A stretch of DNA of 64,000 nucleotides from assembly GCA_030429705.1 (NCBI GenBank), contig JAUIES010000001.1:1784559-1848558 (forward strand), given 5' to 3'. Source of the DNA: Phycisphaerae bacterium (lineage in GTDB: Bacteria > Planctomycetota > Phycisphaerae > Phycisphaerales > UBA1924). Below are positions 35,658 to 45,420 of this stretch, piece after piece. How positions within the stretch are numbered: the stretch's first letter is position 1; the number at the start of each line of letters is the position of its first letter. Made by a program: the position numbers and the translations under genes. Below the pieces are notes generated by a model that had not been told where the DNA came from, ran no database searches, and saw nothing but the letters and a program-made list of their open reading frames with translations.

Positions 35658-36026
35658 TTATCGCCGGAGCGCCGCGTTTGAGCCGTACTCGATTTCGAGA
35701 TAGCGAGCGACATAATCGACGAGAGACTGGGCTTCGGGGATGGCGGGGTTGGAGGTTGGTCCCATCGGTTCAAATCGCATGCCTTTGAATCGGCTGACAG
35801 CGTCGTCGACGCTGAGGCCGTGCTGGAGTGCGATGCTGAATGCTCGGCAGAACGCCTGACACATCCCGGATAGTGCGGAGCCTTCTTTGGCGACCTTGAT
35901 GAAGATCTCGCCCGGTGTGCCGTCGTCGTAGATACCAATGGTGAGGTAGCCTTCGTAGTTGCTGACGCTGAATTTGTGGGTGACGGACTGGCGAGTGCTT
36001 GGCAGTGATCGGCGTGTGGCAACCAT
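35658..36026 (-). CDS. Stand-alone TSCPD-domain protein (class II ribonucleotide reductase C-terminal type)
   Basis: About 122 residues from MVATRRSLPST, preceded by GGAGG at 10 bases; longer in-frame starts lack such a site. RQSVTHKFSVSNYEGYLTIG, then DDGTPGEIFIKVAKEGSALSG and FEPMGPTSNPAIP, are nearly the TSCPD domain found at the C-terminus of vitamin B12-dependent ribonucleotide reductases (NrdJ). Here the catalytic part is absent. It may regulate or complement NrdJ elsewhere. The last residues include SLVDYVARYLEIEYG as in NrdJ. Confidence 0.8.
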   Translation of the reverse strand: MVATRRSLPSTRQSVTHKFSVSNYEGYLTIGIYDDGTPGEIFIKVAKEGSALSGMCQAFCRAFSIALQHGLSVDDAVSRFKGMRFEPMGPTSNPAIPEAQSLVDYVARYLEIEYGSNAALRR

Positions 36027-36257
36027 GGGGTGGGCATCCTCCGTGACGCTCGGTTTGGTGCGATCTTGATGATTCATCGGGGGCGAGTGTATCCCCGTCG
36101 CAGCGGTCTGGAACGGTGTCGGGCTGAGAGAGTATCGGACCAAGCGGGTGCGTGCGCTCAGAATCGGTTGATCCACATCGTGGAGATGGAAAAGTCGGGC
36201 GATCGGGACAGGCTTGGGCTTGCTTCGGGCTGGTGACCGGTCGATAATTGGCTTCGG

Positions 36258-36587
36258 ATGTCTGACTCTGGCACCACATCGCCCGCGACGACCTGGAAGG
36301 GTTTCGGCGGATGGACGCTCCTGCTCGCGCTGACGCTCTCGGTGCAGGCGGCGGCTGTCTCATCGGCGATGCCACATCAGCGCCCAGCGATGGTTGACGC
36401 GGTGGTGCGGTTCCTCGCACAGGTCGCGCACGAATCGCACGCTCGTGATGATCGTCGGGTCGTGGAAACACCAACAAGTGCGACGACTGCGAACAATTGC
36501 GGACCGATCGCGACGACTTGCCAGGGGTTTGAAGCCTGCTCGATTTTAATCGAGTTGCTCAATCTGCCGCCGCCCGCGCGCGGTTGA
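36258..36587 (+). CDS. Small predicted exported protein
   Basis: 109 residues. A hydrophobic segment GGWTLLLALTLSVQAAAVSSA (residues ~17-37) looks like a signal peptide or one membrane span, followed by a polar mature part with three Cys (NNCGPIATTCQGFEAC). No ribosome-binding site is clear before the ATG and no family is known. It lies 122 bases before secA on the same strand. It could be chance, but the signal peptide is well formed. Confidence 0.4.
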   Translation: MSDSGTTSPATTWKGFGGWTLLLALTLSVQAAAVSSAMPHQRPAMVDAVVRFLAQVAHESHARDDRRVVETPTSATTANNCGPIATTCQGFEACSILIELLNLPPPARG

Positions 36588-36709
36588 CCACTCGATCTCC
36601 TGTGCCTGAGCCTCGTCGATGCTGACAAGTCAGCGTGAGCCGCTCGGCAACCTCACAACGAACTGAACCAATTTGTTCCACCGGGTTTGCGCCCGAGGAA
36701 GTATGCAGT

Positions 36710-39700
36710 ATGCCTAATCAAGATATCCCCGTTGTCGGACCACTTCTCGGCAAGATCTTCGGATCGCGGAATGAGCGATTTGTTAAGAAATACACCCAGC
36801 GTGTTGACGCGATCAATGCGCTCGAGCCTCAGATGCGTCCGATGACGGATGAGGAACTTCGCGCGAAAACGAAGGAGTTTCGTGATCGCATCGATGGCGG
36901 CGAGTCCGCAGACGACATGTTGGTCGAAGTCTTTGCCGTCGCACGCGAAGCGATGGACCGGTCGATTGGAATTCGCAATGTGCTGAACCCAGAACATGGG
37001 TTTGATCCGAACTTGTTGAGTGGCGACGCGCGAGCGATGTTTGACCGGGTTGCGGAAGAAGCGAAGTCACTCGAACCTGCTGCACCGGAGGGGCGATTCC
37101 TTGGGTGTGTCGAGCCGGTGCCGGTATGGCACCTGGTTGATTTTCCGCCCGAGCTCTACGAGGCGATTCGGGCTTTGTATCCGGAGAGTCGTCCGCCGTT
37201 CCGGGCGAGGCCGTTCGATGTACAGTTGATCGGTGGCATGGTGCTCGGGCAGGGCAAGATCGCGGAAATGAAAACCGGTGAAGGCAAGACGATTGTTGCG
37301 CCGCTCGCGGCGTATATGGCTGCGTGTCTGCACCAGCAAGTGCATGTCGTGACGGTGAACGATTATCTCGTGCAGCGCGACCGCGACTGGACCTTCCCGT
37401 TCTTTGCAGCAGCCGGTTTGACGGTGGGGGCGATTCACCCGCAGCACACGCAGCCAGAAGAGGTGAAGCGGCAGATGTACCGCTGCGATGTGGTGTACGG
37501 CACGACGAGTGAGTTTGGGTTTGACTATCTGCGCGACAACATGAAGCGGTCTGTGGACGACCAGGTACAGCGCAAGCGTCAGTTCGCGATTGTTGACGAA
37601 GTTGACTCGATTCTGATCGACGAGGCTCGCACGCCCTTGATCATTTCAGGTCCTGCAAAGGACGAAAAGCCAGCGTACGATGTGGCAGACAAGTTGGCGC
37701 GCCACTTGGTCGCCAAGCAAAAGCCGTGGCAGGACGCCGAGGATGCAGTCCGCGCGTGCAAGGAGAAGATCAAGGGGCTCGAAGGCGATATCCGCCAGAC
37801 GCGCGATAAGGCAGATGTTCCGGCGATGCAGAAGCAACTCGCCGAGGCAAAGGAAGCCCTACCCGCACTTGAGAGCGCGCGTGACGATCATCCGCAGTTT
37901 TATGAATTGGAAATGGATCGACGGTCTTCGCACCTGACGCACGAAGGGATCGCGGAGGCGCAGCGTGTGGCAAACATTGGGTCGTTCTATGTCGATGAGA
38001 ACATGGATGTGCCTCACTTGCTTGAGCAGTCCCTGCGCGCACATGCGGTGTATCAGCGCGACAAGGACTACATCGTGATGGATGTCCCTGATCGCTTTAG
38101 TGGGAAGACCGAAGCGAGTGTGGTGATTGTCGATACCAATACCGGCCGCCCGATGATCGGGCGTCAGTGGTCTGACGGGTTGCACCAGGCGGTGGAAGCC
38201 AAGGAAGGTGTCCCCATCAAGCAGGAGACGCAGACGGTTGCGTCGGTGACGATCCAGAACTTCTACAAGATGTACAAGCGGCTCGCGGGGATGACCGGTA
38301 CGGCGGATACGGAAGCCCAGGAATTCCACGACATTTATCACCTTGATGTTGTGGCGATTCCGACGAACAAGCCGGTGATTCGCAGCGACTATGACGACCT
38401 GCTGTTCCTGCGTGAAAAAGACAAATGGGACGCGATCGTCGACGAGATCAAGCACTTCCACGATGTTGGTCGCCCGATTCTTGTTGGTACCACGAGCGTC
38501 GAGAAGAGTGAAATGCTCGGCGCGATGTTGTCCAAAAAGCACGGCATCAAACACCAGATCCTCAATGCGAAGCAGCACGAACGCGAAGCGAATGTGGTGG
38601 AAGACGCGGGTGAACTCGGTGCGGTGATGATCGCGACCAATATGGCCGGCCGCGGGACGGATATTAAACTCGCGAAGAGTTCACGCGAGCAGTTGGTCGA
38701 GCACTGGCTTCGCCGGAGCATTGCGTCAAAGTCGATCAATGCTCAGATGTCGGAAGAAGAACTGCGCGAGAATATCTACCGCAAGATTGCTGCGACCGAA
38801 CTGAAGGATGAGGGTGTCCGCAAGCGTGACGCAGAGGAGATGCCGTTTGAAGAGTTGCAGTTGCGGCTGCTGCGCAAGTGGGCGACCCAGTACACCTGGG
38901 CGAGTCCGAACAAGATCGAGACCATGGGTGTGGATGAGTTGATGGAGGCGCTCGACGGTGGGGGGCGATTCAGCCTGCACCGCGTCCGGTGGTTCGACAA
39001 TGTGCAGGACCTCGGCGGATTGCATGTGATCGGAACCGAGCGGCACGAGTCGCGTCGTATCGACAACCAGTTGCGCGGCCGATCCGGTCGTCAGGGCGAC
39101 AAGGGTTCGAGCCGATTCTTTGTGAGTCTTGAAGACGATCTGATGAAGATGTTCGCGGGTGAGACGACGATGAAGGTGTTGTCACGCTTTGGCATGAAGG
39201 AAGGCGATGCGATCGAGCACCCGTGGCTCAGCAAGAATGTGGAGCGCGCCCAGCGGAAGGTTGAAGAGCGCAACTTCCAGGTGCGCAAGAACATTCTTGA
39301 ATATGACGAAATCGCTGAGTTGCAGAGGCAGCAGTTCTATGGCTTGAGGCAGCGTGTGCTCGAAGGGCGTGATGTCAAAGGGCTCATCTTCGAGTACATC
39401 GAAGAAGCGAGCGATGACGCGATCGAGGAGTTCCTCGATACGGATTACCCAAGCCAGTGTGCTGCGGAGTTCGCGCGGCAGAAACTGGACTTTTCGATCA
39501 TGTCCGAGCGTTTGCGCGGCAAGACGGTCGACGAGATGGATGTCTTGATTCGCAAACAGGCGAAAGACGATGCTGCGTCGATGATCGATGTGACGATCGG
39601 TGAGTACATGCCGATTGAGGGTTCGGAGATCAGCGTCGATTTCGATTCCGCCGGGTTGGTCAACTGGGCGAAGCAGCGCTTTGGTGTGGAACTTGATGCC

Positions 39701-40744
39701 GGCGAGATTCGAAGTGGGGGGATCGCCGAGCGGCGTCATGTGCGTGACATGCTCGAGCAGGCAGCCTTTGACCGTATTGATGAAGCGGATCTTTCGGGGC
39801 TCAACGAGTTCGTGCAGAAGAACTATGGCGCTCGGTGCCTCGTTGGCTGGGTCAAGGAGAAGTTCGCGTTCGAGGTGCCGGTGGAAGATATCGTCGCGGC
39901 GCAGAAAGACGAGGATCGGTCGCCGCGCGATCCGATTCTTGAGAAGACGCGTGAGTTGTATCGAGTTCGCGAGATTCAGTATCCCATCGACTTCATTCTT
40001 GAGTTGACCATGATGCGGGCGAGGCAGAACCCTGCCGATGCGTTTGACCAATTGGGTGTTTGGGCGAATCGTCGGTTTGGCATTGATTTGAAGGCCGATG
40101 AGATTCGCACAACCCCCCCGGCGAAGATGCGTGAGCGGCTGAATGCTGAGAGCGAGAAGTTCGTCGATGAAGATCGACTGAACAAGGAGATTGACGCTGC
40201 GATCGCGTGCGAATCGGACGAGATTCTCGATCAGCATCTGACAGAGCGTTTCGGCGTGGGCATCACTGACCGGATGAAGTACCTCGAGCCCGAAGAGCGA
40301 GAAGATGCTGTGCGAGCCCGGGTTGAGAACTTGCTCCGGGCTGAACAGTTGCACTTTGAGCGAACGATCTTGCTTGAGACGCTTGATCAGTGCTGGCGTG
40401 AGCATCTCTATGAAATGGACAAGTTGCGAGACGGGATCAGTTTCCGTGCGTTCAGCCAACAAGACCCGCGGATCGCGTTCAAGCGTGAGGGTGCGAGGCT
40501 GTTCGCCGAGATGCTCGAGACGGTGCGTGACCGTGTGACGGATTACATCTTCAAAGCGCGGATTCGTCCTGCCGACCCGGCAGCCCGGGCTGGTGGACCG
40601 ATGGGTGGTCAACCGGGCGGTCCTGGCAAGCCACCGAGTGCGCCTCCCCCGCCCAAGCCGCGTCGTCCGGCCCCTTCGGTGGGTGGAGGAGCGTTCGGAG
40701 GCGGGATCACCGGACCGGGGTTTGATGCCCCTCCGGCACGCTGA
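36710..40744 (+). CDS. secA: Preprotein translocase ATPase SecA (extended form)
   Basis: Motor of the Sec system that pushes proteins through SecYEG. 1344 residues from MPNQDIPVVG, start behind GAGGAA; E. coli SecA has about 900. Motifs: MKTGEGKT (Walker A, ~188-194), the DEAD-like VDEVDSILID, ATNMAGRGTD, and RSGRQGDKGSS. Insertions: a coiled coil at ~320-400 (CKEKIKGLEGDI), a long insert before the GGLHVIGTERHESRR segment, and a ~350-residue stretch before the C-terminal LDQCWREHLYEMDKLR. The tail is Gly/Pro-rich without the zinc-binding CxC-CH motif. Confidence 0.95.
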   Translation: MPNQDIPVVGPLLGKIFGSRNERFVKKYTQRVDAINALEPQMRPMTDEELRAKTKEFRDRIDGGESADDMLVEVFAVAREAMDRSIGIRNVLNPEHGFDPNLLSGDARAMFDRVAEEAKSLEPAAPEGRFLGCVEPVPVWHLVDFPPELYEAIRALYPESRPPFRARPFDVQLIGGMVLGQGKIAEMKTGEGKTIVAPLAAYMAACLHQQVHVVTVNDYLVQRDRDWTFPFFAAAGLTVGAIHPQHTQPEEVKRQMYRCDVVYGTTSEFGFDYLRDNMKRSVDDQVQRKRQFAIVDEVDSILIDEARTPLIISGPAKDEKPAYDVADKLARHLVAKQKPWQDAEDAVRACKEKIKGLEGDIRQTRDKADVPAMQKQLAEAKEALPALESARDDHPQFYELEMDRRSSHLTHEGIAEAQRVANIGSFYVDENMDVPHLLEQSLRAHAVYQRDKDYIVMDVPDRFSGKTEASVVIVDTNTGRPMIGRQWSDGLHQAVEAKEGVPIKQETQTVASVTIQNFYKMYKRLAGMTGTADTEAQEFHDIYHLDVVAIPTNKPVIRSDYDDLLFLREKDKWDAIVDEIKHFHDVGRPILVGTTSVEKSEMLGAMLSKKHGIKHQILNAKQHEREANVVEDAGELGAVMIATNMAGRGTDIKLAKSSREQLVEHWLRRSIASKSINAQMSEEELRENIYRKIAATELKDEGVRKRDAEEMPFEELQLRLLRKWATQYTWASPNKIETMGVDELMEALDGGGRFSLHRVRWFDNVQDLGGLHVIGTERHESRRIDNQLRGRSGRQGDKGSSRFFVSLEDDLMKMFAGETTMKVLSRFGMKEGDAIEHPWLSKNVERAQRKVEERNFQVRKNILEYDEIAELQRQQFYGLRQRVLEGRDVKGLIFEYIEEASDDAIEEFLDTDYPSQCAAEFARQKLDFSIMSERLRGKTVDEMDVLIRKQAKDDAASMIDVTIGEYMPIEGSEISVDFDSAGLVNWAKQRFGVELDAGEIRSGGIAERRHVRDMLEQAAFDRIDEADLSGLNEFVQKNYGARCLVGWVKEKFAFEVPVEDIVAAQKDEDRSPRDPILEKTRELYRVREIQYPIDFILELTMMRARQNPADAFDQLGVWANRRFGIDLKADEIRTTPPAKMRERLNAESEKFVDEDRLNKEIDAAIACESDEILDQHLTERFGVGITDRMKYLEPEEREDAVRARVENLLRAEQLHFERTILLETLDQCWREHLYEMDKLRDGISFRAFSQQDPRIAFKREGARLFAEMLETVRDRVTDYIFKARIRPADPAARAGGPMGGQPGGPGKPPSAPPPPKPRRPAPSVGGGAFGGGITGPGFDAPPAR

Positions 40745-40912
40745 CGGTGGGTCAATGCAGCGAATCGGCGGTTTTGGATCCTTTGGCGGTTCGAGGCGTA
40801 TACCCTTTCGGTGGTTTGGGGTCTTCCCGGCCCCCGGCTCTTCGGGTCGAGCCGGTTGCTGCTTTCATACGCGCTCAGTGGGCGCACAGTCCGTGCTGAG
40901 TGGGGAGGCCCC

Positions 40913-41704
40913 ATGCTTTTGATTCATCGCCGACGCAACGCATTTACATTGATTGAGTTGCTCGTGGTCATCGGGATCATCTCGGTTCTGATGGCGATCT
41001 CGATCATTGTCGGCTCGCGCGTGGTTTCGGGCGGCAAAGCGCGAGCGACCGCGGACACGCTGCGCGTGCTCGATTCAGCACTTGCGGACTATGTGAACCG
41101 GGTTGGGCGGATACCGGATTCGACAGCGCGCGTTGAAACCAATGCGAACGCTGGTGGATCGGTGAACTTGTTCCCGGTTTTCGACGGTCGGCATATGGGT
41201 TCTGCAGACGAAGAAACGATGAACACCGTTGGTCTCTTTCTGCATCAGGCGAAGGGTACCTCGGGCGTGTCGGCGACGATTGCCGGTGTGAATCCGAAGT
41301 TTGTGCGATCGTATGACGCGGATGGCGCCGGCCCGCAGCCGGAACTGACGACGGTGTTTGATGCGTGGGATCGACCCATTCGGTATGTGCATCCGACCTT
41401 TGACGGCGAGTGGACCGCCAATGAGCGCACCGTGGGTAATCCCGGGACGCAGGTCAGTCTCAAAGATGCGGCTGCGAGCCCGATCAAAGACATCACTGTG
41501 CGTAACGACCTCGCGGTCTGGATTCTTCGGCGCAACTATTTGACGGACGATGATCGGCAGGCGACACCTGGCATGGTGGGTGATTCGGATGGCGGGATCT
41601 GCCCGAGCCCGAGGCCTTATTTCTATTCGGCGGGTGAAGACGGCGACCCGTCGACGATTGATGACAATGTGTACACGACCGAACCTAAGCGCTCAGGCGG
41701 GTGA
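40913..41704 (+). CDS. Prepilin-like (type II pseudopilin/GspG-H) protein
   Basis: 263 residues. A short basic leader (MLLIHRRRNA) is followed by FTLIELLVVIGIISVLMAIS, the prepilin peptidase site (A/F) and the N-terminal membrane helix with Glu5. The rest is a soluble domain with calcium-loop-like DSDGG and DGDPSTIDDN. The start is chosen at ATG just after GGAGG; longer upstream frames lack a leader. It may be a pseudopilin for the GspDE machinery at the left of the window (inference). Confidence 0.88.
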   Translation: MLLIHRRRNAFTLIELLVVIGIISVLMAISIIVGSRVVSGGKARATADTLRVLDSALADYVNRVGRIPDSTARVETNANAGGSVNLFPVFDGRHMGSADEETMNTVGLFLHQAKGTSGVSATIAGVNPKFVRSYDADGAGPQPELTTVFDAWDRPIRYVHPTFDGEWTANERTVGNPGTQVSLKDAAASPIKDITVRNDLAVWILRRNYLTDDDRQATPGMVGDSDGGICPSPRPYFYSAGEDGDPSTIDDNVYTTEPKRSGG

Positions 41705-41769
41705 TCTATAGGCTGATGGTCGAGTTGTTGCGGATTCCAGCATCAACCAGACACCATTGATTCAACGAG

Positions 41770-41795
41770 CCCCGACCGTCAGGAAGGGGTTTTTT
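41770..41795 (+). terminator. Probable Rho-independent terminator after the prepilin gene
   Basis: CCCC-GA-CC and GG-AA-GGGG pair (41770-41789) and are followed by six T bases. The stem has one internal loop. Confidence 0.6.
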
Positions 41796-41930
41796 GGTGG
41801 ATGCGCGCCAGGCAATGCGTTCATGGGCGTTGAGGGGATCGGATTGAGGGAACCGTGCTCAGGCTTTCGTGCGGCGCCGCATTGACTGTGGAGTCTGAGG
41901 GTGGGCCTGCATATGCTCTCGTTCAGTATT

Positions 41931-42004
41931 CGGGGTGTAGCGCAGCTTGGTAGCGCGTCTCGTTCGGGACGAGAAGGTCGGAGGTTCGAATCCTCTCACC
42001 CCGA
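41931..42004 (+). tRNA. tRNA-Pro(CGG)
   Basis: 74 bases. Acceptor CGGGGTG pairs fully with CACCCCG; the anticodon arm TCTCG-TTCGGGA-CGAGA has anticodon CGG; T arm GGAGG-TTCGAAT-CCTCT. The integrase of a second element starts 116 bases downstream, so the 3' end is the likely attachment site. Confidence 0.95.
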
Positions 42005-42120
42005 TTGCCGTAAGGCTTTCTGAAACCGCAAATTGCGGTGACCCGCCGACGGACGGCGGCGCAGATCGGGTCGAATTGCGCGCGGTGTGACACCGCGCTC
42101 GACCATGAGGAGCGCCGCCA

Positions 42121-43506
42121 ATGCCAAAAACGACCAGACCGAAAACCGGCCCGACGACCGCCCGGATGTCCCCCGCGTACCGCCGGCGCAAGGGGTACAC
42201 GCAGGCCATCGTCACGCTGACCGATGCCTTCACCAAGCGGCGAAAGGACTACTGGTTGGGCGAGTACGGGACGCCCGCGAGCCGGGAGCTCTACCACCGT
42301 GTTCTGGCCGACTATGAATCGCTCGGGCGCCGGCTCCCAGACCGACCGCCTCAGTCCGAGGCCGCAGCGTTCGACGAGCCAGCTGTGGACGAGCTGATCC
42401 TCGAGTACTGGCGCCGCGTAGCGCGGGAGTTCCTGCCCAAGCGCTGCCACGCGATCAAGGCGACGCTTCGCGTGCTTCGTCAGATGGATGGATCAACGCC
42501 AGTATCGAAGTACGGCCCCAAGCGTCTGAGGCTCCTGCGCGAGGCGATGATCAGCGGCGACCCGTCGGCCAGCCCGCCGCGAAAGCCGTGGTCCCGTACG
42601 ACGGTGAACGACCGAGTGCGGATCGTGGTAGCGGTCTTCCGCTGGGGTGTCACCCAAGAACTGGTGCCGGCGTCGGTGGCGGACGCCATGTCGATGCTCG
42701 AGGCGCTCAAGCGGGGCCGTACCCGGGCGAAGGAAGGGACGAAGGTCAGGCCGGTGCCCGAGTTCGTGCTGGCGGCGTCAATCCCTCATCTGGCGTCGCC
42801 GGTGCGGGCGATCGTGCGGGTACAACTTTTGACCGGGGCTCGGCCGGGCGAGATCGTTGGTCTGCGCGGACGCGACATCGATCGCGACGCCGGGACAGGT
42901 CTTCTAGTCGCGCGGCTCAACAAGCACAAGACCGCACACCTCGGGCGCGAGCGGCTCGTGTACTTCGGCCCGGAGGCCGAGGCGGTCCTAGAGCCCTTCC
43001 TTAGCGGGCGGGAGCCGAGCCAGCCATTGTTCAGCCCCGCCGAGGCGGAGGCCGAACGGCGCGCGCGACAGCACGCGGAGAGGAAGACACCGCTTTCCTG
43101 CGGGAACCGGCCGGGAACCAACCGGGTGGAGGCTCCCGATCGCAAGCCGAGCGACACCTACACGGTGAGCAGCTACCGGCGGGCGATTCAGTACGCCTGC
43201 GACCGTGCGTTTCCGCCGCCCGAACACCTCCGCCCGCGAACTCTTGGCGGCGGTCGGGGCGAGACGCAGAGCGAGTTCATCGCCCGGCTGGCGGAAGGCG
43301 AAAGGTGCGAGCTGTCAGAGTGGCGGCGATCGCACCGCTGGCACCCGCACCAGCTTCGCCACAACGCGGCGACCCGGATCCGCCGGGAGTTCGGACTCGA
43401 GGCGGCTCAGCTGGTCCTGGGGCACTCGTCAGCGGCTATTACCGACGCGGTTTACGCGGAGCGCGATGCGACGAAGGTGGTTCAGGCGATGCAGCGGCTG
43501 GGGTAG
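42121..43506 (+). CDS. int: Tyrosine-type site-specific integrase of the tRNA-Pro element
   Basis: 461 residues, start behind GAGGAGC. An N-terminal DNA-binding half is followed by the catalytic domain: Arg in LLTGARPGEIVGL, Lys in LNKHKTAHLG, HQLRH box in HPHQLRHNAATR, second His in VLGHSSAAIT, and Tyr in DAVYAERD. It lies just downstream of tRNA-Pro in the usual direction for a tRNA-targeting element. It has no long tail after the Tyr, unlike the other integrase of the window. Confidence 0.9.
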   Translation: MPKTTRPKTGPTTARMSPAYRRRKGYTQAIVTLTDAFTKRRKDYWLGEYGTPASRELYHRVLADYESLGRRLPDRPPQSEAAAFDEPAVDELILEYWRRVAREFLPKRCHAIKATLRVLRQMDGSTPVSKYGPKRLRLLREAMISGDPSASPPRKPWSRTTVNDRVRIVVAVFRWGVTQELVPASVADAMSMLEALKRGRTRAKEGTKVRPVPEFVLAASIPHLASPVRAIVRVQLLTGARPGEIVGLRGRDIDRDAGTGLLVARLNKHKTAHLGRERLVYFGPEAEAVLEPFLSGREPSQPLFSPAEAEAERRARQHAERKTPLSCGNRPGTNRVEAPDRKPSDTYTVSSYRRAIQYACDRAFPPPEHLRPRTLGGGRGETQSEFIARLAEGERCELSEWRRSHRWHPHQLRHNAATRIRREFGLEAAQLVLGHSSAAITDAVYAERDATKVVQAMQRLG

Positions 43507-43646
43507 GCGGCCTGCGACGATAGTTGTTCATACACTGCACCAATAGGAGTATGTTCATCATCTAGTCCGTCTTCCGTCACCATTCTCGGTGAGAAAGTGC
43601 GCGGTCGGCCCTTTTCATTTCCATGCTGAGATGGAGAAGATTCTGA

Positions 43647-44459
43647 ATGTCAAGCGGAACGAAGCCTGAAGAGATGACTTGGGTGTGGCCGGTGAATCCG
43701 GTCACAATTCGCCCGTCTCCACCGAACCGTCTCATTGACGCATCGACGGTCGAACCGGGAAATGAGGTGCGAATGCCAGGGACTTCCCAACACGATCGCG
43801 CCATCAAGTACATCATTCTAGGTGTTGAGGAGGAATGCGATCGGAATGGCGGGTTTTATTACCGTCCAACTGCCGCTGAACTCGAGGTCGTCAAAAGGCT
43901 TCTGGAAGGCGAGCCCGGTAACCCGGCCTGGGGGGTGCTCGTCAGTATGCTGATGTCTACGACACCACTGTCGATCAACACAATACGCAAGATGCGATGT
44001 AGTGAGATTGTTGAAGTACTGGCACCCGCTGATCCTGATCGTCTACGCGCTGAATTAGTCAAGCGACAACACATCGCGAGAGCTTGGAGTGCACGATTTA
44101 AAAAGGTCGCAGCCGATCTTTCTCAAACTGGGCAGTCACTTTCAGCTTCGGCCAGCGCGGCACCACTGATAGCGCAGCTTCGGAATGAAGCTCAACAATT
44201 TCAGCCGACATCAAAGCCACAAGGGTGGTCGCGGTCCGAGTTGATAGACCATGCGAGTAAGGTCGCCTCGCTTAGCGGCACGACCTTCGATCAAATTCGC
44301 AAGCACGCGGGTATCGCTTCCGGTCCGCATCGCGCTAAGGGACCACGCCGCCGCTACTCATGTGACGACTTGCAAAAACTGACTAATACAGCCAGATCCG
44401 GGAGGTTTTTGAACGGAAAGCACATCGCCAACGCGTGGCAACTGCTACTGGAACTTTGA
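43647..44459 (+). CDS. Element protein of unknown function
   Basis: 270 residues with GGAGA 9 bases before the ATG. The N-terminal part (RLLEGEPGNPAWGVLVSMLM) has no recognised fold; a helical middle (KRQHIARAWSARFKKVAADL) is followed by a C-terminal basic segment with KGPRRRYSCDDLQKLTNTAR, which could contact DNA. It is preceded by 140 bases after the integrase. Its base use is more AT-rich than the integrase before it. Confidence 0.5.
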   Translation: MSSGTKPEEMTWVWPVNPVTIRPSPPNRLIDASTVEPGNEVRMPGTSQHDRAIKYIILGVEEECDRNGGFYYRPTAAELEVVKRLLEGEPGNPAWGVLVSMLMSTTPLSINTIRKMRCSEIVEVLAPADPDRLRAELVKRQHIARAWSARFKKVAADLSQTGQSLSASASAAPLIAQLRNEAQQFQPTSKPQGWSRSELIDHASKVASLSGTTFDQIRKHAGIASGPHRAKGPRRRYSCDDLQKLTNTARSGRFLNGKHIANAWQLLLEL

Positions 44460-44887
44460 CATGTCGGGCGGGAAGACTATCTGTGAGTCCAGTCAATTGT
44501 GCCGTCGGGGCCCATCGTGGTGCGGTTGCCCTGATTCGAATTAACTACAGCTTTCCAGACTATTCTGCTCTTGCATTTCGAGTTCTGCCATGATAGCGAT
44601 TCGAGTGTAGGTCTCGTGGGGACTCGTCTGCCGTGAGCTACTGAGAGCGAGAGACCATCGCATCTCCCATGCGAATTCGTTTACGCCACAAAGATCTCGC
44701 GAGCACCGCGACCCTATGTCCCTTCTTGAAACTCGTACCGGCACGAAGTCGAGACCGGACCAGGGCTCGCTCATATCGGTGAGCCAACGTCACTTGTATG
44801 TCTCAGAGTAGTGACGAATGTCCCCGGATTGTCCCGTGGGGCTTGAGTTGGCGTTGACCCACATTAGGGCTTGGCAATGCTCGCCGT
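44460..44887. other. Interval without a supported gene
   Basis: About 430 bases. A 77-codon minus-strand frame (44541-44774) has no ribosome-binding site or family likeness. No repeat or strong hairpin seen by eye. Confidence 0.4.
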
Positions 44888-45298
44888 ATGAGCAACACCT
44901 CCCAACCAACGAGGCGGCATACAAGAGAATCCCACGCCAAACCTGACGAGCGGCTATCGCTTTCCCAGGCTTCGCGTATCGCACCCGGAACACCTTCGCC
45001 GAACTGTTTGTGGCGGTGGTGCCGGCGCGGTGTGCTAGCCAGGTCTGGGAAACGGGTGCGACTTCAACATTTGCGATTGGGCGGAAGGATCTATACGACC
45101 CCGCGATGGCTGGATGAGTTCGGTGAACGGCTTGCCGCTGCGGACGTCGCGCATTTCGAACTGAACGATGAAGTACGATGCGGTGACTGCCGGTCCTCCA
45201 AACGACCACTCGGTGACTCAACCCTCGTCGCACCTGCATTGGCCGTGCAAGCCGAACGTGATCGGGTGCGGCGGGAACTTGAACGAGAAGGCCTCTGA
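44888..45298 (+). CDS. DUF1580-like DNA-binding protein
   Basis: 136 residues. LSLSQASRIAPGTPSPNCLW, then RWCRRGVLARSGKRVRL and GRIYTTPRWLDEFGERLA, is the pattern of the planctomycete DUF1580 family, with an HTH_17-like helix-turn-helix and a wing. Two Cys (RCGDC) follow, then a charged C-terminal helix. Probably an excisionase-type regulator of the element. Confidence 0.7.
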   Translation: MSNTSQPTRRHTRESHAKPDERLSLSQASRIAPGTPSPNCLWRWCRRGVLARSGKRVRLQHLRLGGRIYTTPRWLDEFGERLAAADVAHFELNDEVRCGDCRSSKRPLGDSTLVAPALAVQAERDRVRRELEREGL

Positions 45299-45420
45299 CC
45301 CTCGCTCGCATAACAAGCTGAAGTCGATCCTGACAACGTGTACGCCCCAATCGGTTGATAGCCACATCAACAGCAGCGCAAGTCCAAGAGTGGAGGGGCG
45401 ACTGGCTGAACGAACTAACT

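Noticed and set aside
44541..44774. 77-codon minus-strand frame
   Set aside because: No ribosome-binding site, no family, isolated orientation.
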